From Rikenellaceae bacterium DTU049 (GTDB taxonomy: Bacteria; Bacteroidota; Bacteroidia; Bacteroidales; DTU049), in assembly GCA_001513285.1 (NCBI GenBank), contig LFTI01000069.1:4823-60456 (forward strand): 55,634 bases of DNA. The letters run 5' to 3'. The position numbers and the translations under genes are program-made. The notes below the pieces were generated by a model. It searched no databases. It saw only the letters and a list, made by a program, of their open reading frames with translations, and was not told where the DNA came from. Position 1 is the first letter of the stretch; the number at the start of each line of letters is the position of its first letter. Positions 8,991 through 18,622 of this stretch are shown here, piece by piece.

Positions 8991-10976
8991 TTATTTATCA
9001 ACTTTAGCTCTGCGAATTTCCCAAATAAAATAAGAAACTATTAATGCAAAAGCTATAAGAGAAAAAACTTCTGGCCATACATTCCCTTCTAACCAGAGCC
9101 ATTTACCATTTACTAATTCTTTAAATACTGGTACTGTAAGGTCTAGACCAAAAAATAATAACAATGCACCAATTACACCAAATAGAGCTGCGCCAGCAAT
9201 AAAACCACTTGCTAATAAGGTACCTCTTTGTTCACGAGCTTTAGCTAACTCTTTGTCTTTAGTTTTATTAGCAACGAAATGATTTATTAAACCACCAACT
9301 AATAGTGGAGTATTTAGACCTTGTGGAATAAACATACCTAGAGCAAAAGCAAGTGGAGAAATACCCAAAAAATTTATCAATAGTGCGATGATAGCACCTA
9401 CTAGATATAAAACCCAAGGGATTTCAGCATTTTGTTGCATAAAAGGTTCTATGATAGATGCCATAGCATTTGCTTGTGGAGCTACTAATGGATTAGGATG
9501 TTCAGGTGTTTTCACAAAACCATATGCTTCATTTAAAACAAATATTACTATGCCAACTGTCGCAGCACTAATTAATATTCCTAAAAATTTAAAAGTCTCT
9601 TGTTTATGTGGTGATGAACCTACCCAATAACCAATTTTTAGATCTGTGATGAAACCTCCTGCTGTAGATAGTGCTGTACACACTATACCACCGACAAGCA
9701 TAGCTACTACCATGCCTGTAGTGCCTTTTAATCCGACTTGTACCAATACTAATGACATTAAAATCAATGTCATCATTGTCATACCAGATACTGGATTAGT
9801 ACCTACTATGGCTATAGCATTAGCTGCCACAGTAGTGAATAAAAAAGCTATGATAAGTAATGAAACTAACACTATTATTGCTTGCCACCAATTAAGATTT
9901 ACACTTAATATAAAAAATAAAAATATTCCGAAAATCACTAATATTAATGCTGACAACCAAAATTTAGATGAAATGTCTTTGTCTGTACGTAGTATCTCTT
10001 GTTTAGTAGTTTTCTTTTTACTGAATAAAAGTCCAAAAGATTTTGCTACTACTGGTATAGAATTTATAATACCAATAATACCTGCCATAGCTATGGCTCC
10101 TATACCAATAGGTCTTACATATTCTAGGAATATCATTTCTGCACTTAGATTTTGCATGCCACCAATATATCCAATTAATGGCACAAAAACCCACCAGGAT
10201 AGCAATGACCCCATGACTATTATCAATGAATATTTCAAGCCCACTAAATAACCAAAACTAAATACTAAAGCAGAAGAATTCATTTTAAAAACTAATTTTG
10301 TTTTATCAGCAATAGCTGCTCCCCATCCAAACATTCTAGAGGTGAATTCTTCTTGAAATAATCTCAGTGAATTAATCATGAAATCATATATCCCAGCGAT
10401 AATACCACCTTTTAAAAGGATAGAAGATTGTTTAGACGCATTTGCACCAGTAACTAATATTTCTGTAGTAGCTTTAGCCTCTGGGAAAGGTAATTTACCA
10501 TGCATATCTTTTACAAAATATTTCCTAAATGGAATCAAGAAAAGAATGCCTAAAAAGCCCCCTAATAAAGAAGAGAAAAATATTGGCCAAAAATTAATAG
10601 CAATAGTGGGATATTTAGATTGTAAGATATATAAAGCTGGAATAGTAAATACTGCACCAGCGACAACAACTCCTGAGCTGGCTCCAATGGATTGAATAAT
10701 AACATTTTGACTCAAAGGATCTGACTTTCTAGCAGCCAAAGTTGCACCTACAGCAATTATAGATATTGGAATAGCCGCTTCGAAAACTTGACCTATTTTT
10801 AAACCAGAATAAGCTGCTGCCGCAGAAAATATGACAGCCATTAAAAGACCCAATACTACAGACCATGTAGTTACTTCTTTATAATTTTTCTTTGGATTGA
10901 GAATGGGCTTATATTCTTCGCCTTCTTTGAGCTCTCTATAAGCATTTTCGGGTAAATTTAAATTTTCTTCTGACAT
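8991..10976 (-). CDS. OPT-family oligopeptide transporter
   Basis: A 661-residue polytopic membrane protein with roughly 15 hydrophobic segments, of the OPT superfamily. OPT proteins take up small peptides, or in some branches metal chelates, with protons. Recognisable features are the N-terminal VLGLLMAVIFSAAAAYSGLKIGQ and a repeated SIGASSGVVVAGAVFT-type segment near residue 97. It starts 40 bases after the prfB stop in the same direction, and no clear -7 element lies between, so it may be co-transcribed with prfB. Peptide import would supply the dipeptidase PepD encoded at 17.1 kb. The substrate cannot be read from the sequence. Confidence 0.92.
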   Translation of the reverse strand: MSEENLNLPENAYRELKEGEEYKPILNPKKNYKEVTTWSVVLGLLMAVIFSAAAAYSGLKIGQVFEAAIPISIIAVGATLAARKSDPLSQNVIIQSIGASSGVVVAGAVFTIPALYILQSKYPTIAINFWPIFFSSLLGGFLGILFLIPFRKYFVKDMHGKLPFPEAKATTEILVTGANASKQSSILLKGGIIAGIYDFMINSLRLFQEEFTSRMFGWGAAIADKTKLVFKMNSSALVFSFGYLVGLKYSLIIVMGSLLSWWVFVPLIGYIGGMQNLSAEMIFLEYVRPIGIGAIAMAGIIGIINSIPVVAKSFGLLFSKKKTTKQEILRTDKDISSKFWLSALILVIFGIFLFFILSVNLNWWQAIIVLVSLLIIAFLFTTVAANAIAIVGTNPVSGMTMMTLILMSLVLVQVGLKGTTGMVVAMLVGGIVCTALSTAGGFITDLKIGYWVGSSPHKQETFKFLGILISAATVGIVIFVLNEAYGFVKTPEHPNPLVAPQANAMASIIEPFMQQNAEIPWVLYLVGAIIALLINFLGISPLAFALGMFIPQGLNTPLLVGGLINHFVANKTKDKELAKAREQRGTLLASGFIAGAALFGVIGALLLFFGLDLTVPVFKELVNGKWLWLEGNVWPEVFSLIAFALIVSYFIWEIRRAKVDK

Positions 10977-11016
10977 ATTATTAAAAAATTATGGGTTGCA
11001 ATTTTAAAATAAACAA

Positions 11017-12103
11017 TCAAATTTTAACGTCTTGAGAAAGTAAATAAGCATTAATAAAATCATCAATTTCACCATCTAAAACAGCATTTACATTAGATGT
11101 CTCGAGTCCAGTGCGATGATCTTTTACCATTTTATATGGATGTAAGATATAGCTCCTTATCTGGCTTCCCCACTCAATTTTCTTTTTATTTTTTTCTAGT
11201 TTATCTATTTCCTCTTGTTTTTTTCTTAATTCTATTTCATAAAGACGAGATTTGAGCATTTGCAAGGCTTTTTCTCTATTTTGTTGTTGAGAGCGTGTTA
11301 CTTGACATTCTATGACTATCCCCGTAGGAATATGACGCACACGTACTGCAGTTTCTACCTTATTTACATTTTGTCCACCTGGACCAGAACTTCTAAAAGT
11401 GTCCCATTCTAAATCTGCTGGATTGATATCAATATCTATCGTTTCATCTATTAATGGAAATGTAAAAACTGATGCAAAAGAGGTATGCCTTCTTTGATTG
11501 GAATCAAATGGAGATATACGTACTAGTCTATGAACACCATTTTCACTTTTTAGATATCCATATGCATAGTCTCCATCGATTTCTAAAGTACAAGATTTGA
11601 TACCTGCTACATCACCTTCTTGCAAATCTAATTCTACAATTTTGAAATTATGCCTTTCTGCCCATCTGATATACATTCTCATAAGCATCTGTGCCCAATC
11701 TTGACTTTCAGTACCTCCAGCTCCACTATTTATAGTTATTATAGCACTATTTCTATCTGCTTCATCCTGCATCATCTTGTAAAATTCTAATTCATCTATT
11801 GCTTTTTTTACTAACTCATATTGTCTTTGATATTCTTCTTCCGATATTTCTTGGTTTTTAAAAAATTCATCATAAACAGAAAAATCTTCTAATTTTTTTT
11901 CTACAGAATCATATTTTTCTACAAAATTTTTTTTGCTACTAATTTCTTTTAATAGCTTTTCTGCTTCCTTAGGATTTTGCCAGAAATCGGAACCTTGTGT
12001 CCCAGTTTCTAATAAAATTATATCTTGTTTAATTTTATCAATGTCAAAGATACCTCCTCAGAGATACTAATCTCTCTTTTAGATTATCATACAATTCACT
12101 CAT
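11017..12103 (-). CDS. prfB: Peptide chain release factor 2, with programmed +1 frameshift
   Basis: RF2 releases the finished peptide at UAA and UGA codons. The gene is split over two frames. The first starts at ATG 12103 and encodes [19 protein letters not shown]. It then meets CTT TGA C, with the in-frame TGA at 12046-12044. An AGGAGG stimulator at 12058-12053 lies just upstream, as in the classical RF2 autoregulatory site. A +1 shift at CTT gives a 361-residue protein, the usual size. Motifs present are the SPF recognition tripeptide (RISPFDSNQ) and the catalytic GGQ ([11 protein letters not shown]). When RF2 is scarce, slow TGA reading favours the shift and raises RF2. It is not a pseudogene. 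Confidence 0.97.
12043..12058 (-). promoter_or_regulatory. RF2 programmed frameshift signal
   Basis: On the minus strand the site reads AGGAGGTATCTTTGAC: a Shine-Dalgarno-like stimulator, a short spacer, the slippery CTT and the TGA-C stop. The order and spacing match the known RF2 recoding site. It is notable because ordinary genes in this window show no such Shine-Dalgarno sequences. Confidence 0.95.
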
Positions 12104-12117
12104 CTTTTTTTTAATTG

Positions 12118-12125
12118 CAAAAATA
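12118..12125 (-). promoter_or_regulatory. -7 promoter element for prfB
   Basis: TATTTTTG on the minus strand, 14 bases before the prfB ATG at 12103. Confidence 0.6.
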
Positions 12126-12243
12126 TAAAAACTTATCAATTTTATAATTTATTTTATGACTATATTTTAAGTATTATTCGTGGCATCTTACATAATTTCT
12201 ACAATTAATTTATGATTATTTTTATTTCGAATAAATCATATAC

Positions 12244-12251
12244 TATTTTTG
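12244..12251 (+). promoter_or_regulatory. -7 promoter element for the MlaD-like gene
   Basis: TATTTTTG. The TTG of a longer open frame lies inside this element, so the start is placed at the first ATG downstream (12303). Confidence 0.55.
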
Positions 12252-12302
12252 AAAAAATTAAAATCCATTAAAAAAATTTTTTGCAATTTTGCTAAAAAAT
12301 TT

Positions 12303-13229
12303 ATGAATAAAACCAAAAAGATACTGATAGCTGTAATTTTTATTGCTTCTATAGGTTTTTTATTTTGGGGAATTAATTTCCTAAAAGGATTGAAAGTCTT
12401 TTCTGATAATACTTTGGTATATGTAGATTATAATGAAGCATATGAACTCAACACTAATAGTCCTGTGTTATTAAATGGTCTTACTATTGGTAAAGTAAAT
12501 AATATTCAATTTATACCTAATAGCTATAGAGTGAGGGTAGAATTATTAATAGATGAAAATTATAAGATACCTAAAGATTCTAAAGCATTCATATCTAGTG
12601 GTGCTTTGCTAGAAGGTAAGGTAATCAAAATAGTACCTGGGAATTCCGAAGAATATATAAAAGATAAAGATTTTTTAATTGGTGAAGTAGATCCAAGCAT
12701 GACTGATGTGATCAGTGCAGAGCTCTTACCCTTAAAAGAAAAAATTATGTCTTTAGTTACTTCCATTGATAGCGTAGTTTCTATCATACAAAATATAGCT
12801 AATCCTGAAATGCAAAGAAATTTAACTCTCACAATAGAAAATATTAAAAATACTACAACAAATTTAAATAAATCTATGGCACATATCGAGAGTATTAGCC
12901 AAAATATCCAAGAAAATAATAAAAAAATAAATAATATTATTAGTAATATTAATGATATTTCAGACACAATTAAAAATAGTGATCTCAATTTAGTTATTAA
13001 TAATCTCAATCAAGATATTATAGAATTACAAAAAATTATTAATTCAGTTAATGCACAAGCTGGCACCTTAGGTAAATTAATTTATAATGATAGCTTATAT
13101 AATTATTTAAATAGTAGCTCTCAAAATTTAAATTTACTTCTAGAAGATTTACGAAAAAATCCTAAAAGGTATATAAACTTAAGTTTAATTTCCTTCGGTT
13201 CTAATTCTAAAGAGAATAAAAATAAATAA
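12303..13229 (+). CDS. MlaD-family (MCE domain) lipid-transport protein
   Basis: A 308-residue protein from the ATG at 12303. One N-terminal membrane anchor (about residues 5-26) is followed by an MCE/MlaD domain (NSPVLLNGLTIGKVNNIQF, residues about 50-125). A long helical, Asn/Ile-rich coiled-coil tail follows (about 150-290). MCE proteins form hexameric rings that carry phospholipids between inner and outer membranes. The partner permease and ATPase genes (MlaE, MlaF) are not adjacent, so the rest of the system must lie elsewhere. It stands alone, divergent from prfB. Confidence 0.88.
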   Translation: MNKTKKILIAVIFIASIGFLFWGINFLKGLKVFSDNTLVYVDYNEAYELNTNSPVLLNGLTIGKVNNIQFIPNSYRVRVELLIDENYKIPKDSKAFISSGALLEGKVIKIVPGNSEEYIKDKDFLIGEVDPSMTDVISAELLPLKEKIMSLVTSIDSVVSIIQNIANPEMQRNLTLTIENIKNTTTNLNKSMAHIESISQNIQENNKKINNIISNINDISDTIKNSDLNLVINNLNQDIIELQKIINSVNAQAGTLGKLIYNDSLYNYLNSSSQNLNLLLEDLRKNPKRYINLSLISFGSNSKENKNK

Positions 13230-13749
13230 AATCCAAAAGTATTTAGATTTATACTAAAATCAATTTAAAACAGTATTTTTATATAGATGCAAATAACTAT
13301 ATTGGATTATCAGGCTTGTAATATTTTTAGAAGGCTTAGAAATGATAATTAAATGTAATTTTCTCAATTTTTTATTAAATTTTTTTCTATTTTTTAAAGA
13401 GTAATTTTCTTTCATAGGCATTTTTATTATATTAACGTAAACACTTCTAAATTTATTATTTATAATTAATTATATTTTTATTGAAATTTGCTTAGATGAA
13501 AAATAAAATTATCGAATTAAATATCTAATTAATAGATATATTATTAATGTTAATGTATCAATAATAATATTTCTTATGATTATAATTTGCTTTAAATGTT
13601 TCTGATAAAGAATTTTTTTTCAGCTATAAAAAGAAAAAATCAAATAAAAAATCTACGTTGTGTAAATGATTTGAGCAAAGAATAAATTTTTTAGGGTTAT
13701 CCTTTTAATACAAAAATTTGATGAGAAAACTATAGTATTAATAAAATGT
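13230..13749. other. Long non-coding, very AT-rich interval
   Basis: This 520-base stretch lies between two convergent genes, which need only a terminator. No frame longer than about 25 codons with plausible protein character was found, nor a tRNA or strong hairpin. It could be a decayed gene. A 21-codon frame at 13287-13352 faintly recalls the start of HisH-type amidotransferases, but this is too weak to call. Confidence 0.5.
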
Positions 13750-14622
13750 TTATTTTATTATTTTTTTATAAATTTTTGTAAAAATTAATAATGGATTATA
13801 AAAAAAACTAATTATAAGGTGCATAAGCCCTTTATTAAACTTTTTTTGCTTTATAAATTCCACTGCGATAAAATAATTTAATAAACTATACGAATTTCTC
13901 CATTTATGTCTGGTAGGAAATAGATTTGTATTAGATTTATATTTTTTCAATATGTAGATCATATCATGTTTGTAGAGTGCTATATTATTATGCATCTGTG
14001 AAGGATGACAGCGATAAAGGACTAATGGCTCCTCTAGATATATAAACTCCCCTAATTCCCTCAATCTAATAGCTAAATCAAAATCTGCAGAAGTACTAAT
14101 ATTGGTATCAAACATTCCTGCCTCAAAGAAGCAATTTCTTTTGATGATTGCTGACGATGGAATAGCGGGTGTCATGAGGTTTCTAAATTTTTCCCAGTCA
14201 TTATAAAATATTTTTTTTATTATCCTACAATTTTTATAGTTTTCACGTTCATCCCATAGAAACATAGAAGAATATACCAAAACACATTGTGATTCATTTA
14301 TTAATTTTTCAACTTTTTTTCCTAAATTTTCAGGGAGCCAAATATCATCTGCATCTAGGAAGGATAATATCTCGCCCTTAGAAATCATAGCACCTACATT
14401 TCTAGTATCAGACACTCCTGTATTATTTTTTTTAATATATGAAATACGACTATCATTGAACTGCTTGACTATTTCTGCTGTATTATCTGTAGATCCATCA
14501 TCTACAATTATTAATTCCCAATTTTTATAAGTTTGATCTATTACACTTTGGATAGTGTCTGATATATATTTCTCACCATTATACACTGGTATGATTATGC
14601 TTACAAGGATATTTTCATTCAT
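13750..14622 (-). CDS. Family 2 glycosyltransferase
   Basis: A 290-residue GT-A fold enzyme that would transfer a sugar from a nucleotide donor during surface-polysaccharide or lipopolysaccharide synthesis on the cytoplasmic side. It has the N-terminal SIIIPVYNGEKYI motif, the nucleotide-binding VDDGSTD near residue 41, and FLDADDIW with the metal-binding DxD near 89. It is the third gene of a minus-strand run: its ATG overlaps the end of the preceding glycosyltransferase gene by eight bases, indicating translational coupling. The sugar cannot be predicted. Confidence 0.92.
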   Translation of the reverse strand: MNENILVSIIIPVYNGEKYISDTIQSVIDQTYKNWELIIVDDGSTDNTAEIVKQFNDSRISYIKKNNTGVSDTRNVGAMISKGEILSFLDADDIWLPENLGKKVEKLINESQCVLVYSSMFLWDERENYKNCRIIKKIFYNDWEKFRNLMTPAIPSSAIIKRNCFFEAGMFDTNISTSADFDLAIRLRELGEFIYLEEPLVLYRCHPSQMHNNIALYKHDMIYILKKYKSNTNLFPTRHKWRNSYSLLNYFIAVEFIKQKKFNKGLMHLIISFFYNPLLIFTKIYKKIIK

Positions 14623-15724
14623 TATAGATCTGCTTTAACAAATTAAATTTATTTTCTACTGTGTACTGTTTGACAGATAGAGGAGCATTATTAATTAATT
14701 TTTCTCTAATATTTTTATTTTCTAATATTAATTTCATACCATTATATATATCTTTACTGTTTTTATAATCAACAACGATAGCATTTTCTAAGTGTTTAAC
14801 ACATTCATTTGCTATACCGCTGAGAGTACAAACCATAGGTATACCGCCAGCTAGGGACTCTATGTATACTTGGCCAAAAGCTTCAGAATGATTATCTATA
14901 GGAGTATGGACGAAAACATCAAAAGTTTTAAAAAGTGCGGGCATATTAGGTTCGAAATTTATTTTTACATAAGAATCAGCAGGTAATTGCATTAATAAGT
15001 TATTAATTTCATTTTCATAATCACCAGTAGCATTTGCTAGAACTAATTTGGCATGCGGATATTCATCTAATAATAACTTAAAAGCTGGAATGATATATTG
15101 CACACCTTTCCATTCAGTAAATCTGGAGATTACACCTATTACAGGATTATAACCCTCAAAATTATATTTAGTCTTTATCAATTCTATATCTTCATTATTT
15201 ATATTGCTAAAAAGATTTTCTGGCAATCCATGAGGCACAATTTTTACCTTTTTTTCGGGAACTTTTTCCCAATTTACAAGTATGTCTTTAACTATCGGAC
15301 TGATAGCAACAATATTTGTAGCCAACTTATTACTGAATTTGTCGTACAATATGCCGTGTTTATGATAAACATGGTGATATGATGAATGATGCCTAGTGTA
15401 AATTCTTTTTTTTACTTTAACAAGTTTAGCAGCTGATAAACCGATAATATTGGCTGCTAAAAGATGACAATGTACTATATCTGGTTTAATTTTTTTTAAT
15501 ATTCGATAAACATCTTTGAAAGCTGGTAATAAATCCTTTTGGCTACTATATAGTACTCTATAAACTGGGATGTCATTATTTTTTAAAAAATTTTCTAAAT
15601 CTGAATCTGCTGGATTGAGCAAAATAAATTGCATATCAAAATATGGCGATAGATAAGTAGCTGCCCATTCAAACTCTAGGGCTTTGTCTATATCTGAAAT
15701 AATGTAAACTAATTTTTTTGCCAT
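14615..15724 (-). CDS. GT-B glycosyltransferase (family 4-like)
   Basis: A 369-residue two-domain GT-B enzyme. The N-terminal acceptor domain includes DIVHCHLLAANIIG (near 100) and a KKRIYTRHH segment. The C-terminal donor domain has VIGVISRFTEWKGV (near 195) and the family signature SEAFGQVYIESLAGGIPMV (near 280), where the Glu pair binds the nucleotide sugar. It is the middle gene of the three-gene glycosyltransferase operon, nine bases after the upstream gene and overlapping the downstream one. A role in a capsule, O-antigen or glycoprotein glycan is inferred. Confidence 0.92.
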   Translation of the reverse strand: MAKKLVYIISDIDKALEFEWAATYLSPYFDMQFILLNPADSDLENFLKNNDIPVYRVLYSSQKDLLPAFKDVYRILKKIKPDIVHCHLLAANIIGLSAAKLVKVKKRIYTRHHSSYHHVYHKHGILYDKFSNKLATNIVAISPIVKDILVNWEKVPEKKVKIVPHGLPENLFSNINNEDIELIKTKYNFEGYNPVIGVISRFTEWKGVQYIIPAFKLLLDEYPHAKLVLANATGDYENEINNLLMQLPADSYVKINFEPNMPALFKTFDVFVHTPIDNHSEAFGQVYIESLAGGIPMVCTLSGIANECVKHLENAIVVDYKNSKDIYNGMKLILENKNIREKLINNAPLSVKQYTVENKFNLLKQIYNE

Positions 15725-15733
15725 TTTAAAAAA

Positions 15734-16663
15734 TTATTTACTATTGTAACCTTTATAAATATAAGCTGCTAATAAAGCATCAATTATTTTAAAAGTTATA
15801 AAATCAAATTTTTTTGATTTAAAAAAATTATTTACAAATGAAATAAAAAAATTCCTTAAAGACCAAATAATTGTTAGAAAGAATTTTTTAAAAATAGAAT
15901 GTTGTAATAATAAGTCATCATCTCCTAAGTCTACAGCTTGTTTACGAGTATAGGCAGATCGATATTTTCTCTCTAAAAATTTTTTAAGGTCTAAATAATC
16001 TTTTTCATTATGATATACATAAATATTAGGCAAAAGATAGATCTCGATATTATTTTTTATTAATTTTTCTTTGAAGTCATTATCTTCATACCCTGCGAAT
16101 TTAAAATTTTCATTATAACCTTCAATTTGTGAGAATATAGATTGTTTAATAAAAAAAGCACAAGATATAAACATATGAGTTTTAATGTATTCATTATTTT
16201 TATCAAAAGTTGTATCTGTCCATGCTTTGCCCTCATATTTATCAAATCCGTAGTAAAGTATATATCTACCAAAAGGCTTTTGAGTTAACTTATCATAAAT
16301 ATTTTGTGGATAAACCCAATTAAAATTAAGTACCATTTTATCATTCAGTTTAGATAAATTGATAAAATATTCATAACCTTTTTTTAGGCTTTCAGATGAG
16401 ATAAGGATGTCATTATCAAGAAATAATAGTATGTTGCCATTAGCATATTTTGCTCCCATATTTCTAGCAGCAGCTACACCACCGGTATTACAATTAATTA
16501 GTTTGAAATCACTAGGCAGAGCAATAGATAATGATTTATCATCATTATTCACAATGATAACTTCATAATCATAATTAAAAAATTGTAATGCTTGGTCTAA
16601 AGCTATGACAGTCTCATAGAAAATATTTTCTCTTTGTTTTGTAGGTATAATTATGGAAAGCAT
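15734..16663 (-). CDS. Family 2 glycosyltransferase, first gene of the operon
   Basis: A 309-residue GT-A glycosyltransferase from the ATG at 16663: MLSIIIPTKQRE opens the domain directly, VIIVNNDD lies near residue 39 and FLDNDILI (DxD-type) near 84. The C-terminal part is basic and hydrophobic and may touch the membrane. An upstream TTG (16687) would add eight residues, but it is less likely because the GT domain begins at the ATG. A TAACTTTG at 16667-16674 could be a promoter giving a leaderless message; a weaker AAAATTTG at 16685-16692 is the alternative. The two genes behind follow tightly, forming an operon. Confidence 0.88.
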   Translation of the reverse strand: MLSIIIPTKQRENIFYETVIALDQALQFFNYDYEVIIVNNDDKSLSIALPSDFKLINCNTGGVAAARNMGAKYANGNILLFLDNDILISSESLKKGYEYFINLSKLNDKMVLNFNWVYPQNIYDKLTQKPFGRYILYYGFDKYEGKAWTDTTFDKNNEYIKTHMFISCAFFIKQSIFSQIEGYNENFKFAGYEDNDFKEKLIKNNIEIYLLPNIYVYHNEKDYLDLKKFLERKYRSAYTRKQAVDLGDDDLLLQHSIFKKFFLTIIWSLRNFFISFVNNFFKSKKFDFITFKIIDALLAAYIYKGYNSK

Positions 16664-16738
16664 AGGCAAAGTTACTAAAAAAGTCAAATTTTAAATGCAA
16701 CAAACTACATCAAAAATAAATATAAAACACGTAATAAT

Positions 16739-17119
16739 TTAATTAGCAGAGTAGGGTAAATTTTTTTCTTTTAATAACTCATAAAGAGCTTGATAGATAG
16801 CATTTATTTTTTCTAATTTATCATTAGCTATTATTTCTGTAATATACTGTTCTTTTAGTAAAAACAAAATTTGTACTCTCAAATTATCACATAAATCCAA
16901 TGATTCCAGAATAATGTCATTATAGCTATTAGAGTAAATTTTAATAAGAGACAAAGCAATATTTGAGTGTAAAGCATCAACATTATTTCTCAATTGAGTA
17001 ATCACATTTTTTTGTTGAGCAATAGGTAACTGCCTAGTAAGAGCATAGATATCTTGTACTAACTCCAGACTTTTTTGCCAAATAAGCTGATGCTTAAAAT
17101 TTTTACTATATACACTCAA
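16739..17119 (-). CDS. Four-helix-bundle protein (23S rRNA intervening-sequence protein family)
   Basis: A 126-residue all-helical protein of the small four-helix-bundle family, first noticed in open frames inside 23S rRNA intervening sequences and often found alone in Bacteroidota. The opening pattern FKHQLIWQKSLELVQDIYAL and the later QLRNNVDALHSNIA are typical. Its biochemical role is unknown. The only in-frame start is TTG at 17119 (no Met codon occurs anywhere inside), so it uses a rare start, 14 bases after the pepD stop. It is probably the last gene of the pepD operon. Confidence 0.8.
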   Translation of the reverse strand: MSVYSKNFKHQLIWQKSLELVQDIYALTRQLPIAQQKNVITQLRNNVDALHSNIALSLIKIYSNSYNDIILESLDLCDNLRVQILFLLKEQYITEIIANDKLEKINAIYQALYELLKEKNLPYSAN

Positions 17120-17133
17120 AATATTAATATTTT

Positions 17134-18594
17134 TTAGTTTTTATTAGGTATATTTTTTAAAATTTCCAATAAGAAATCGTAGAATTTTTTGACACTATCA
17201 ATATTAACACGTTCATCTGGACTATGAGGTGCTACTATAGTAGGACCGAAAGATATCATATCTAGATTAGGGTATTTGCTACCGATGAGACCACATTCTA
17301 GACCCGCATGCACGGCTTTTATTTCAGGAATTTTTCCATATTTTTCTTGATATATTTTTTTTGCTAAACCTAAGATTTCACTATTAGGATTTGGTTTCCA
17401 GCCTGGATAAGCGCCACTGAGGACTACTTGAGCACCAGCTAGTTCAAAAACACTTTTTATTTTTTGACCTACAGCTTCTTTAGCACTATCTATGCTAGAT
17501 CTCATCAGACATTGTATTTCTACTTTGTCATCAGATGTCTTCACAGAAGCTAAATTATTAGATGTTTCTACTAAACCTTCTACTTCGGTACTCATCCTCA
17601 GAACGCCATTAGGACATCCATAGATTGCTTTAACTATTTTATCAGCAATATCTTTTTTGATATAACTAGATGGTAGTTGACTTTCTTTAATATTAAATTC
17701 TAAATTAGGCTCTACATCACCAAATTCATTATGTAAATTTTTATCAAAAGTATTTTTAGCATCCATAAGTGCATTAACTTTATTTTCAGGTACAAGAATA
17801 ATAGCATTAGCTTCTCGAGGTATAGCATTGCGGAGTGATCCACCGTCAAAAGATACTAATAAACCATCAAGATGATCGATGACATGTTTTATAAATCTAT
17901 TTAACCCTTTATTAGCATTTAATCTACCTAAATGAATATCTAATCCACTATGACCACCTTTGAGACCTTTTATTTCTACTTGAAAAGCTTTATAGCCAGC
18001 AGGGACAGGCTCGCGAGAAATATTAAAAGTGATGCTTGCATCCATACCGCCTGCACATCCTATAAATATTTCTCCTTCATCTTCACTATCGAGGTTTAAT
18101 AAAATATCCCCTTTTAAAACATTTGGTTTCAGTCCAAAAATTCCGGTCATACCCCGTTCTTCATCAATAGTAATCAATGCTTCTATCATTCCAGTTTTTA
18201 AATTTTTATCAGTAAGCACAGCTAATATAGCAGCTAAACCTATTCCATTATCAGCTCCCAGAGTGGTGCCATCAGCTTTTACCCAATCTCCATCTATAAT
18301 TGTTTGAATAGGATCTTTTTCGAAATCAAAAGTTTTATCCATATTTTTTTGGGGCACCATATCCATATGAGCCTGTAGAGTAACTATTTTGCGATTTTCA
18401 TAACCTGGACTTGCAGGACGTCTCATTATTACATTACCAATCTCATCTACCATTACTTCTAGATTATTATCTTTAGCTAATTTAACTAAATATTCTCTTA
18501 CTTTTTCCTCTTTACCTGAGGGACGAGGAATTTGAGTAAGTTCGTGAAAAAATTTCCACACATTTTTGGGTTCTAAATCTAAAATTGTTTTCAT
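17134..18594 (-). CDS. pepD: Aminoacyl-histidine dipeptidase (M20 metallopeptidase)
   Basis: PepD hydrolyses Xaa-His and other dipeptides in the cytoplasm. The 486-residue length is standard. M20 metal-binding landmarks are present: LQAHMDMVPQ near residue 77, GADNGIGLAA near 116, and the catalytic acid in TIDEERGMTG near 147. A lid domain (HSGLDIHLGR near 214) and AVHAGLECGLIG near the C-terminus complete it. It lies 28 bases after the split-barrel gene and 14 before the four-helix gene, all in one direction, which suggests an operon. With the OPT transporter it fits peptide use. Confidence 0.95.
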   Translation of the reverse strand: MKTILDLEPKNVWKFFHELTQIPRPSGKEEKVREYLVKLAKDNNLEVMVDEIGNVIMRRPASPGYENRKIVTLQAHMDMVPQKNMDKTFDFEKDPIQTIIDGDWVKADGTTLGADNGIGLAAILAVLTDKNLKTGMIEALITIDEERGMTGIFGLKPNVLKGDILLNLDSEDEGEIFIGCAGGMDASITFNISREPVPAGYKAFQVEIKGLKGGHSGLDIHLGRLNANKGLNRFIKHVIDHLDGLLVSFDGGSLRNAIPREANAIILVPENKVNALMDAKNTFDKNLHNEFGDVEPNLEFNIKESQLPSSYIKKDIADKIVKAIYGCPNGVLRMSTEVEGLVETSNNLASVKTSDDKVEIQCLMRSSIDSAKEAVGQKIKSVFELAGAQVVLSGAYPGWKPNPNSEILGLAKKIYQEKYGKIPEIKAVHAGLECGLIGSKYPNLDMISFGPTIVAPHSPDERVNIDSVKKFYDFLLEILKNIPNKN

Positions 18595-18622
18595 AATATT
18601 ATTTTTTTGTGTTAATATCCTA

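Noticed and set aside
9646-10251. 201-codon open frame opposite the OPT transporter
   Set aside because: Antisense shadow of a hydrophobic gene; no promoter, and composition mirrors the coding strand.
11017-12103. prfB as a pseudogene
   Set aside because: The stop is the TGA of a classical RF2 frameshift site with an AGGAGG stimulator, and the rest is intact.
13287-13352. 21-codon frame resembling the N-terminus of HisH
   Set aside because: Only about a dozen similar residues, and the sequence after it shows nothing HisH-like in any frame.
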